A stretch of 64,000 bases of DNA from positions 10,335,001 through 10,399,000 of the forward strand of contig NC_087253.1 in the NCBI RefSeq assembly GCF_037042905.1, in the 5' to 3' direction. Positions 1 through 11,200 of this stretch are shown one piece after another (position 1 is the first letter of the stretch; each line of letters starts with the position of its first letter). The translations under genes and the position numbers were made by a program. The stretch is from Lytechinus pictus (Eukaryota > Echinodermata > Echinoidea > Temnopleuroida > Toxopneustidae). The notes beneath the pieces were generated by a model. It did not search any database. It saw nothing but the letters and a program-made list of their open reading frames with translations, and was not told the DNA's origin.

Positions 1-458
1 TATAAATTCATATTTTTCTATTATATAAATTCACAGAATCCTTCATAGAAAAATAATACTAAGTATATGTATACTACATGTAAGCAATGTACATGTAAGT
101 GCTCCCATGAAGTAAGAATGCCATTTAAAACCTGAATTGTCAAAACAAATAACCAATACATGAAACAATTGCATAATTCATTAATTATATTTTAGCTGTT
201 TTTCATTCAAAATATATTTGTCCAAATTTGACAGCGTAAAATCTTTCCATGTCCCAAGGGACATTGTATAGACAAGAAAATTGGTAAATACTGTAAATCC
301 TCCTAAAAAATTCATAAAGATATTTCTATGTTCATTATTAGCAATCCATATACATGTAGTACACCAAGGCAGCAGGTTTAAGTACATGGCCTTCATTATT
401 TCAATATTTTCAGTCACTAAGAAACATTAAAGAATTGGAATTCATGGAATCATTTATG
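1..458. other. AT-rich sequence with no supported gene
   Basis: No exon with plausible splice sites, no tRNA-like box pair and no clear inverted repeat was seen here. Short open frames exist but have low-complexity composition and no recognisable motif. Confidence 0.5.
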
Positions 459-741
459 GAGCGTTGTGGCCCAGTGGATAAATCTTCTGACTTTGAAACA
501 GAGGGTCGTGGGTTCGAATCCCACCCATGGCTTAATTTCCTTCAGCAAGAAATTTATTCACATTGTGCTGCACTGCACTCAACCCAGGTGAGGTGAATGG
601 GTACCCGGCAGGATTAATTATTTGAATGCATGAGCGCTGAAAGGCAGCTCGAGCTAAAGCCGGGGTAATAATAATACTAACAACGCGTCTCGAAATAGAA
701 TATTTCTAGACAGATGGCGCTATATAAATGCCTATTATTAT
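459..741 (+). repeat. tRNA-derived SINE, full-length copy
   Basis: The head is tRNA-like, with an A-box-like TGGCCCAGTGGAT and a B-box-like GGTTCGAATCC. The body contains CCTTCAGCAAGAAATTTAT, the segment CAACCCAGGTGAGGTGAAT and a tail ending in ATTATTATC. The same family recurs near 9.5, 12.5, 21.2, 21.4, 22.7 and 28.4 kb. The head is not a functional tRNA gene because its acceptor stem does not pair. Confidence 0.85.
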
Positions 742-1806
742 CATTAATAATCATGACATATAAAACAGCTGCTTGCACGTGAGTGATGCGACATTTACAA
801 AATCAAAATTTTACTTAACTAATACTATTTTCATTGATGGATTTCCATATAACCTTCAGCAATGTTTCTCTGCTTGTTCTGCTTCTATTGAAACCAACTA
901 GTGATCAGAGGGGACTTCCCCTTTAACCCTAATAAGATGATAGAGGGGGAGGGCTGATTCATGCCCCCTTGACATTTTTCACAATAAATCTGCCACGCTA
1001 AATTTTTTAAACTGCCTCGATTCATACTGAAATTTTACTTTCAAGTCGCGCGCAACCTACATGTATGAAACCATATGGGCGACACTCGGGTATGCAGGTC
1101 TGAAATTAAGTAACATTTTGTAAGAGCATGTCGGCCTCAAAAGAGTGGAAAGAGTGAATTTGTGCACAAATCCAATGCAAATACATGTAATTGTGTTTTT
1201 AGCAAACATTCATAAATGTATCATTACATGTATTTCTACTTTTTCTGATTAAACTTAATTAATTTCATCTTGTTTATGGACAGAATAAATTGCCCAACGA
1301 TTTCCATCGACAAAAAAAACAAACAAACATAGAAATACATAAGTAATTTTCCAAACAATAAAACACATAAGGAAAAATTGAGCTACTGAATTTCTTTTTA
1401 AGTATCTTATAGCAGAGTCCTACAAAGAGTCTGCAAATTCAAAATAAGCAGTGCATTAACTAGCATAATTGATTATTTTAAAAAAAGAAATAGAACGGAA
1501 TGTGACCTGGTTTCTACAAATCAAAACATTTTTGAAAGTTGCACGATTCAAACTAGACACACGCAAAAATGCATTCAAATTATTTAACACTAGCAATGAA
1601 AATGTCGGCTGATACCTCAATACTTCAGTACATGTATAACCAACAGCACTTATTATTGACATGAGATGCCATTGTGGGTTTTATTTACAAATAATTTCTA
1701 TGAAACCTCCTACTGAAAACGTGATCAAGTTCTCTGAACCATATATTTAACTGAGTATATAGGCAGTGTAGCTGTTTTCAATGAATCTGCGGTAAGGAAA
1801 TGGATC

Positions 1807-2238
1807 TTAAAGCGACCTTCAATTGACAAATCATGGGGAAATCAAGGCTAATCTCGGAACAGAGAAGGGATTCAAGACTTTCACTCGGCTGCATGCCTGG
1901 GAGGTCTAATATAGGAGAGCGATAGTTAGTAGACTAACCAACCATGTGCAAACTACGTGTTATCACTTTGAGACATGTAACTTCACAGAGGTTATTTATT
2001 TTGGTTTAGCAATCAAGAGACCTGCTAAGAGTCTAGGAATCGTTGGAAACTAGAACTGCGACGACCTGAAGTAAAATAACTATCACGAATTCGGTCCAAT
2101 TCGTGCTGTCCGAACTCTTATCGCATTAGTCCGACGGGCTCTCATGGCGGACGGATTATATTATGCAAGTCAATTGGCCTTTTGCAAATTTCAAATTGAT
2201 TCAAATTCCCCATGATTTGTCAATCGGAGGTCGCTTAA
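1807..2238. mobile_element. Foldback MITE with TTAA target sites
   Basis: The left end reads TTAAAGCGACCT followed by AATTGACAAATCATGGGGAA. The right end is its reverse complement, including CCCCATGATTTGTCAAT and AGGTCGCTTAA. TTAA flanks both ends, as expected for piggyBac- or Kolobok-type insertion. The interior has no coding capacity. Confidence 0.75.
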
Positions 2239-2703
2239 AAGCCAAATGAAAGAATTGAAACCAACTGTTGACATACTGTACTGTAGTCATGACTATGCAT
2301 GAATCTCATGGTATTCAATGCTTATCTTCCCACAGATAAGCCTATGTGTTTTTTCTCTAAAGTTGTTTATAGGTAATGCATGATTTCCCGCACACACGAA
2401 TGTTGGCCTAAGCCTCTTACAGTGTATTTCACAAAAGTTCTTTGTCACTTATGCATGACTTAACGCGTGACTGGTGACCCTCATTTGAATGCTGAATAGA
2501 CTCTCTCATTTTTTTGAAAGCCTATCCTTGTTAAACAAAATTTGAATGCAAAGCTCAATATTTTTCAGTTTGAGGAGGGTTATTGGAAATTAACTCCCAT
2601 TTCAGTGCTAAAACCAGGAAAATTAGCACAATTTAGCACAAGAAACGTTCACCAGTTGTGAATATCTTACGAACAGCGTTACAAAATAGCACCCTGATTA
2701 TCA

Positions 2704-4358
2704 TCATATGGGCAATTCCACAGGTTGGTGGACATGAGCTTAAAAATTCAAATTCAATATTTTCTTGAATTTTTTAATACTTTAAGTCCTTCATGCATGA
2801 TAGTTTCAGGAACAAGAAATAAAAAGTTTATTTTCATATGTATACTTTGGAAAAAAATGGTCAAAAGTTGTGTCTTCCATTCTGTACCAAAATACAAGAA
2901 AAATAGTGAAAAATGAAATATGCCTTATTACCATTTTGTTATTGCAACAACATACCACTTTATATATTTCTGAAGTTTAGAAGAGTCAAATTACCTAAAA
3001 TACACAACAGCTTTTCAAGTAAATTTGTAGTAGTCATTCAAAAATGAATATTGCAACCTGCTAAGGTGATGTAACCTGAGTAACCGAAAAAACTGACTTT
3101 GTTTTCTGAGAGAAAAATTCTTCACAGTTAATTGGTGGGATTTTAAATTCTCTTCCTTCAAACAATCTTTGACACAGTGATGACTCTCAAAATCATTAAA
3201 AAGTACAATTTTTTTATAAAAATGATGAAGAAAAACTGTAATGTGAGTAACCTTGTAACGTGAGTAACCATCATGTAATGTGAGTAACCAGTAAAAATCA
3301 TGCAGTGAGGTAATATTTTCAGTGGGATGTCAAGTTTCAAGTCTCATGGTGAGTTGTGAAGTTATTTTTGATTAATTAAAAGCAAAATGAGGGTACACCT
3401 CTTTGATGTGACTCTTTGTTCATCAAAATATCAGTGGTCATACAATCACACAAAAAATTGAATATTAGTAGAAGTATTCACAATGCGAGAGTGCATTAGT
3501 AAGACTTGGTTTCGATTAACCAAATTTTAAAGAGTGTTCGAACAACACATTGAATGTCCTTACCTGTAACCCTATCTAGGCTGGGGTATTTTGGGAGTTA
3601 ATATGGCCCGGGGGGGGGGGGGGGTAGGTGGGGCCTCCCAGGCCCCCCTTGAGATCTCGGCCATTGGCCGCACGATCACGCCGAAAATTTGCACGCAGGT
3701 TGTCTTGGACATAATCTACAATACTATACAGTAATTTATTTCATGCAAATTGGTATTAAGCAATTATGCTAATTTATGCATAATTAGTAAGCAAAATCAT
3801 ACTTTTCCCTCTTACTCCCTAATAAAGCTCCAATATTTCAATTTTTTTGTATAAAATCTCTTTTTGATGTTCCTAGCAATGAATTTTACACACATTATTG
3901 AATTTTTAATGACATTTGTGTTGTTAACCATACATGGACAAAATGTAACGTGAGTAACCGTAACGTGAGTAACCATATTATCTGCACCCCAAGTAAAAAC
4001 CATGTGTTCTTTATTTTTTTAATTATGTACAAAGTTTGTCTCCCTAATATACTTCTTTGAAATAGATATAATCAACTTTCATAAAAGCCTTGTATGAGGA
4101 GACTTTTCACTTATGTCGACTTTTCATTTTATGCATGTCCAAATCATGTAACGTGAGTAACCGACACATTCCAAAGATTTGCCAGGAGCATAATAAAATT
4201 TCCCAAGTTTTGTTTTTATACAAAGGATAGTCAGACTGTGTACTTTGTTGTGATAAGGAGATGTTTAGTTCCTATCAATAATAATGGAGTAACAGCTCCA
4301 AGTATGAGTCAAGGTGTCTCCAAATGTAACGTGAGTAACCGTGGAATAGCCCATATGA
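2704..4358. mobile_element. 1.65-kb non-autonomous TIR element with subterminal repeats
   Basis: The left end TCATATGGGCAATTCCAC matches the reverse complement of the right end (TCATATGGGCTATTCCAC). Eight copies of a motif near GTAACGTGAGTAACC lie inside, all in the same orientation, at about 3065, 3240, 3255, 3275, 3944, 3960, 4148 and 4326. The last copy touches the right TIR. A fragment of another repeat family with a G-run (about 3596-3790) is nested inside. No transposase frame is seen. Such motifs are typical of transposase-binding subterminal repeats, which is inference here. Confidence 0.65.
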
Positions 4359-4500
4359 CACTTCTTCTTCCGTTGAGTACCGTCACTCAAGGTAAAATAA
4401 TAAATCAATGCATGGCTGGCAGAAGGGCGTCAGCTCGATCGCCTACTGCCAGCCGCGAGACTATATTACATGGTTCATTTTAAAATTCTGAGACAAAGAC

Positions 4501-4506
4501 TTTATT
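4501..4506 (-). terminator. Candidate polyadenylation signal for HPS5
   Basis: AATAAA on the minus strand lies about 650 bp downstream of the HPS5 stop codon. It is the first canonical hexamer I noticed after the stop. No transcript support is available, and nearer variant hexamers are possible. Confidence 0.3.
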
Positions 4507-5154
4507 TAGGGCAATCCATTTTCAGCCGTGGTGTTTCCAGTTGTCTCTTTGTTCCGATGTCTCCATGGGTATGGGCAGGAGTGGAAGGGGAGGGGGGCAC
4601 ATCCTTCCTTTTGAAGGACCCTTTTCCATAAAAAAATTGGGGACCCATTTTTGTTAAATCCAAGATTATTCCCCATGTAGGTATATCAAAAAAGTGATGC
4701 TAAAAGGTTAGTGAATCCCACCACAACATGAACATTTCGAAATTGTTCAAGTTCTGGAATGTGAAGTAAGGGGATAAAGTACATGTACATGTATAACATT
4801 CAATAAAGGGGCTTTCACAATTGCTCGGTGATCGTTTGTGATGATTGGTCACAATATATGTTGCACAGAATCGCAGTGGTTGTAAGCAGTAGCACCATCA
4901 ATCGTGAAAGGGGCTTTAAGTCTGTTTCTCTGGGCTCGCCGCTGAAAATTGTAGTGTTGTTGACTGCATTCAACATTCAGCGTGGAGGAGTGCATTTTGT
5001 GGTGGGGTTCACTAACTTTTGAGCACAACTTTCAATGTGCATGGGCTAAGCAACTGCAAAGAAATTATTCTCATTAATTGTGACAACTTAAAGAAAAAAT
5101 GACCCGGGTCATCTACATGCCTTATTGGTAGATGGTTGATAGACAGATGCATGC

Positions 5155-5234
5155 TCAGGTGTGCTTCTCTTGGTTGCCATAGTAACAAAAGGTACACGCC
5201 TTTTCCGGAATGCAAGGTATATGGAATGCATGGC
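5155..5234 (-). CDS. HPS5: HPS5 exon 25: terminal exon completing the RING finger
   Basis: The acceptor is very good (TTTCTTTCATTGACAG). The phase fits exon 24 exactly and the peptide starts [16 protein letters not shown]. With exon 24 this gives C2056-x2-C2059-x19-C2079-x-H2081-x2-H2084-x2-C2087-x5-C2093-x2-C2096, a complete C3H2C3 RING. The stop TGA lies nine residues after the last cysteine. It is separated from exon 24 by about 6 kb of repeat-filled intron, so an automatic annotation could miss it. Confidence 0.83.
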
Positions 5235-8200
5235 CTGTCAATGAAAGAAAAAACAGGATCTGTTTTATAAATCAGGGGTGTGAGTGGTCACAAATAAAAA
5301 GATTTGAAAAAAGCTGAAGAGTGTTGAAAAAGTCTGAAATAGAAAGAGCTCCCATACTTTTTGTACAGAGGAAGGCCAAAAATAAGCTGAAATTAAGCTG
5401 AAAATCAAAACAAAAAAATCTGAAATCAGATAAAAATCTGAACTCTCACACCACTGATAAATGGATAATATCATGTACAGTCTCATCCCAAGAACATCAT
5501 TTTACATTGACTTTTCCACACACAAAACCGGGCCCCGTCTTACAAAGAGCTGCAATTGATCCAATCAACCACAACTAAGGAAAGCCAGCAACGTCAACAT
5601 CTAACATGCATGTTCATTCAAATTGTTTTCTATACATGATGCATATTCGTACATTCTTCATTTTATCGACAATATTTCATGAAATTAGTAACTTGGCAAA
5701 AAATAATTCTTAGATTCTTATTTCGATACATTTTGATTGTATAAGAAAAGTTTCTCTGTGTTAAAGGCGGTACTTCCAGGCTGAATATAATATGATTTGA
5801 ACAGATATAATAAAATCAGACAAACAAAACACTGAGAATTTCATCAAAATTGGACAAGGAATACAGTAGATTATGACACTTTAAAATTTGGCACTACATG
5901 TATCTTGGTGAAACAGTTTTATGGATGTCTTTATTGGTATGACATGAGCAAGCAACCTGAGGATGTCATATCCCCACTTACTGTATTCTTTTGAATTCTT
6001 CTAAGAATGAATTTATATTTACTCCAATTTTGTCTACCAAGAATGAAAAAATTCATCAGATCTAAGGATTCATTGTTGAGTGATAAAGATAATTATATGA
6101 TACCTAGATGGATCCTTGGCATTTGATTGGGTGTTTGATATCGATCATTCGGACCATTTTACAATGACGTCATCAACCGTGCAATTTAGGATCCATTCAT
6201 CGTGCAATCATGGATCAATACCATTTTTTCCATTGCATGCAGGCATTGTACGCGACATATGCAACAATCAACAGACCGAACTCGCACTGCATGATCATAT
6301 TTTGTATCGAAACTGATAAATTTCCTATGAAAAATAATCTAGTTTTAAGTGTCATACAGTATAAACCAAATAATGAATGTTCCTTCATTCGTGCAATGGA
6401 CAGAATACTTCATTCGGTGAAAGATGAAATAATGATCCATTCAACGAGGTGTAGCCGAGTTGAATGTATCTATTCATCTTTCACCTCATAAAGTATTCTG
6501 TCAATTGCACGAATGAAGGAACATTCAATTTTATTTGTATAATAATAAGTTCTTCATGTTTCTCCAACAATACCACAACGGCAACACAGCTACTGCTGCG
6601 TGATGCCTGCCAATGGGAAAAAATCATAGGCAGACAGGGTGGGAATCGAACCCATGACCTCTGGATTACTAGACCAGTGTCATAACCACTAGACCACCAG
6701 AGTGCCCTTAGTGATCTGGGTTCAAGCTATCCCATACAATAGATATCAAATCAAAGGATTCATTTGATGGGTGATAAAGATGAATAATACTTATAAATAA
6801 AATAAATAAATAATCTTATCATTTATGCAAAAACTGATTTTAAAGTGCCTTGAGCACATTACGGAGTGAATTTGGCAAGCGCAATTATAGATGCAAATTT
6901 CATTTTGTAACAAGGGAGGCACATCATACACACCAGAATGAAAATATGAAATGATCATGATTTCATGTATAACATAAGAAAATGAAAGTGGGAACATGAC
7001 ATCGGCCCAACATGACAGTATGCAAACAATCTGTTTTAACAAAATATTCCAAACTTTAAACCTCAATAACTTTATTATTTGTAACATATGAGATTTTGAT
7101 CAAATTTAAAGAATTTTGCCTGGTGAATTTTACTCTATTTATTTAGATGCACTTACACGTATTCTAACCCAACAGTATCCCTTTAATGTAAACTGATGTG
7201 TTACATGTATTTCAATACTATTGGATAATCCTATTTATCCTCTGACATTGCAGAGAAGACAAAGAAGAAACGCTGATGTGATTCTGTGATGATTTTACTT
7301 TGAATAGAGACATTCAAAACCAGTCAACTATAAAACATTCTATTGATTTCTATTTGTTAAAGCAACTGTAACCTGCCACCCCCAAAACAACAAAGTCGCC
7401 AGGGACGGTTCTCTGTAAATCGCCAAAAAGAGTGATTTGATCAACAACAAAAAAGAAACTCAGCTTATCTGAAAGGATAATTCTCTCTTTTCATAGTGTC
7501 GAAATTAGAAGAAGTATTAAGGTAAATAAAGCTGAGATACAATAGTTTCTTCGACACTACAGTGAAACCTGTCTATAGCGACCACCCGAGGAAAACACAA
7601 AATGTGGCCTTTATAGACAGGTGTCTGCTATAGACAGGTTCTTACACACACAATCTTCCTCCATGGGAATCGGTTTTAGTGGTCACTATAGGCAGGTGGC
7701 TGCTATAGACGGGTTCTTACACACACAATCTTCCTCCATGGGAATCGGTTTTAGTGGTCACTATAGGCAGGTGGCTGCTATAGACGGGTTCTTATACACA
7801 CAATCTGCCTCCATGGGAATCGGTTTAAGTGGTCACTATAGGCAGGTGGCTGCTTTAGACGGGTTCTTCTACACACGACCTGCCTTCATGGGAATCAGTG
7901 TTAGTGGTCACTATAGACAGGTGACCACTAATACAGGTTTGACTGTATTTATTTTTTACAGGCTGCTTGGAAATTTCACCTAGACTGCATCAACACCATG
8001 CATAGAATCATGTATGCCTGAGTAGAACCCAACCCTTTTTCTTTTCTCCTTGTCCTTTGAGGCTCACGCTGAATTCTTCTTCTTCATTCACTCAAGTACT
8101 TGTGTGGGCGGTTGTTGGTCAAGTTTGACAAGTTATAAATCATTTTATAGCTCAGGATATGCGTTTTAAAGGGGGAGTGAACTGTGTGTGGTCTCTCATT

Positions 8201-11200
8201 GACTGTGTGTTATAAATACATAGTCTTAAAATATACCTTTTCAGATCTCTACTAATACTACAGAGAATAAATTGGCCTAACTTTGTTTTTTTGTATAGAG
8301 AAACTAAATTGTTTTGAGAGGAAAAGTAATTGCTTTGCTACTTGGTAACATAATTATTGCGGTATAAATGTATTAAGTAGTTAATTAGCATGTTATCATT
8401 CAAGTGGGTCTATATTACCAGACTACACTAGCATTATGGGTCAGGAAACTGGCCAGTTAAGAGTAGTTGAGGACACGAGATGGCACTATTGATTCGTATC
8501 TGCTTTAAGCTATCTAAAAATTCAATAGAGCCTCGGAAATCCCTGTTTATTGCAATAATATGTATCCATACAAGTATCAGTACAAGTATCCATGCAAGAA
8601 ATTACGATTTTCAATTTAGAGAAGTTCAAAATGAAAGAAAGATCGGTGGTCTAAAGAAAGAAGAAATAATAACAACTATTCCCAAAAGTAAAATATAATC
8701 TAAGGAATGCTTGGAGTACCCAAATTTTACATTATATGAAGAAAAGTATAACTATTTCAAAAAATACCCAAAGAATAAAAAACATGTTGATGAGCTAAAT
8801 TTAAAAATCACAAAGTTTGACTTTTTTCTTTATTGTTGTGCATGGGGTATTTCCTAAGGATTAAAGCCTTCTTTAGCTTTGGTAAAGAAAAAGTTATTCA
8901 TTTATTCATTTTATTTATTTATTTATTCATTCATTTATTCATTTATTTATTTATTCATTTATTCATTTATTTTGTTTGTTTACCCAGCGTAACCCCATCA
9001 GTGGACTAAGCACTGTTTTTCTTGGAGGCCCTGCATACAAGTAACAAATATATACATAATTTTTATTTTCTGATACTTTGTTAATACTGTATATTGTACT
9101 GTTTTTATCCTTTTGATGGTTGAATAAATAAATGAATTGAACAAACAATGAAAAAGTATTAAACAAGGAAGAAAATATGTTCAAAGAGACAAGCCACCTG
9201 CAGGACATACACACAGACATACTGAAATACATGTGTGTATGTAGAACAAATGTCAACATACATGTATATAAAAAAAAGTAATGTGAACTGTACAGGGACT
9301 CAGGGAGCATTGAACATTTAAAAAGCATAGTAGTAATTGAATGCAAGATCTATCCATAAGAATTTACATATTTTTGGGGGCTTTGTAATTTGAATTAAAA
9401 TGTAGCACCCTCTCTTGGTTGCATTTTTATTTACATTTACAATAGTCGTTTGAGCACTTACTTTACATATTCAGTAATTGGATATTAGAAAGCTACTGAC
9501 AAGGATAATATCTTTTCCTTCAGCAAGAAATTTATCCACATTGTGCTGCACTCGACCCAGGAGAGGTAAATGGGTACCTGGCAGGAATTTATTCCTTGAA
9601 ATGCCACCGTGCTGTAAAAAGGCTGCGGGGCTAAAGCCAGGGTAATAATATCCAATTAAGCGCATAGGGATGCATTTGGCAGTGATATGCGCTATACAGT
9701 GCGTCCCAGAAAAAACGAAACCGAGATTTAGCGATGATTTATCATAACTTAATCACAAATAAAATAGACAAATGACCTACCAATGTAAAGCTTAGAATCT
9801 CCTCTTTCATCTGATATTAATTAGATTATTTCTCCTTCACGCATGAGTGAGCAAAAACAATTTGAAGAGGTGATACCAAAAAGTCATTTGGCGGGTTGTA
9901 TCTAGGTTTCAAAAGGAAAACCACATTTTTAAAAAGTTCAATATCTGCTTTTTAATTTGATACCTCAATTACAGAAAATGGTTAAGAAATAACAAAGTTC
10001 TGGTTATTTGAAAAGAGGCTTGAATTTCAATAATTTCATAAAATGAAGAGGCTTTACAGGCTAGCGTTCAAACTCACTCGACACTCCGTTTTGTTTACGA
10101 TCAGCCATGCATTAAGTCTTTTGTTAACCATGCGATAGCTTCTGTGGGAAACCGGTGAAAACAGTTTATTTAATGAAATTATGGAAATTCAAGCCTTACT
10201 TCAAATAACCAGAACTTTGTTATTTCTTGACCATTTTCTGTAATTGAGGTATCAAATTAAAGAGCAGATATTAAACTTTTAAGACATGTGATTTTCTTTT
10301 TGAAATTCATATACCCCCCGCCAAATGAGTTTTTGGTATCATTCCTTCAAATTGTTTTTGCTCACTCATGCGTGAATGAGGAATAATCTAAATAATATCA
10401 GATGAAAGAGGAGATTCTAAGCTTTACATTGGTAGGTCATTTGTCTATTTTATTTTTGATTAAGTTATGATAAATCATCGCTAAATCTCGGTTTCGTTTT
10501 TTCTGGGACGCACTGTATAAGGCATGTTGGTATTATTATTATCCTGAAATTAACAGCCCACATCATTCTTGAGATGTTTTATAAAAACAAGACAAAAATA
10601 ATGCAGATGTCCTATTTGGATTGGGCACCCGATTAAATTAAAACCAGATGTAAAATCAAAGAATTTATCCAATAAATCACATTTTCAGCTCATATCTGTC
10701 ACACAACATCCATTTTGAGGTACATGCATTGATATGATCTACATATAGTAAAGATCCAATTGCAACAAGAATGCCAATCTCGGTGCAATTGCATCACATG
10801 TCAGCGCACACATTGCAAAAGCTCTGCATCTCATGGTGCCTCTACTTCTTCACATATGTTGTACAGTATGCGCTGCAGCAGCGCAGCAAATCGGCCATGA
10901 CGTCATCGCCTAGGACAAATCTGCTTGGCCGAAATTCGCAGAACAATCGCAGAAAGATTTGACATGTCAAATGTCTGAGATTTGGTCTGCTATTCTTCTG
11001 CAACAAAGCTGGTCGTAGCTGCAGTGCGTTGTAGGTTGGCGCACACTCTGTGATTCTGTTTCAATCACATCTTAGTGCAATCGCATCGCATAGTGTGCGC
11101 TGGGATTTAGTTTGAATAAATTCTTTGTGAAACCACCCCATTGTAGGTTGGCACACACTCTGTGATTCTGTTTCAATCGCATCTTAGTGCAATCGCGTTG

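Noticed and set aside
7567..7945. CRISPR-like array
   Set aside because: There are no unique spacers; units are contiguous 75-bp tandem copies in a eukaryotic setting.
7621..7983. 120-codon repetitive frame
   Set aside because: Product of a 75-bp tandem repeat whose period is a multiple of three; no gene signals.
10550..10611. Alternative HPS5 last exon encoding [10 protein letters not shown] after an AATAG acceptor
   Set aside because: It fits the phase but lacks the second CxxC and the HxxH spacing is wrong. The exon at 5234-5155 completes a full C3H2C3 RING and has a better acceptor.
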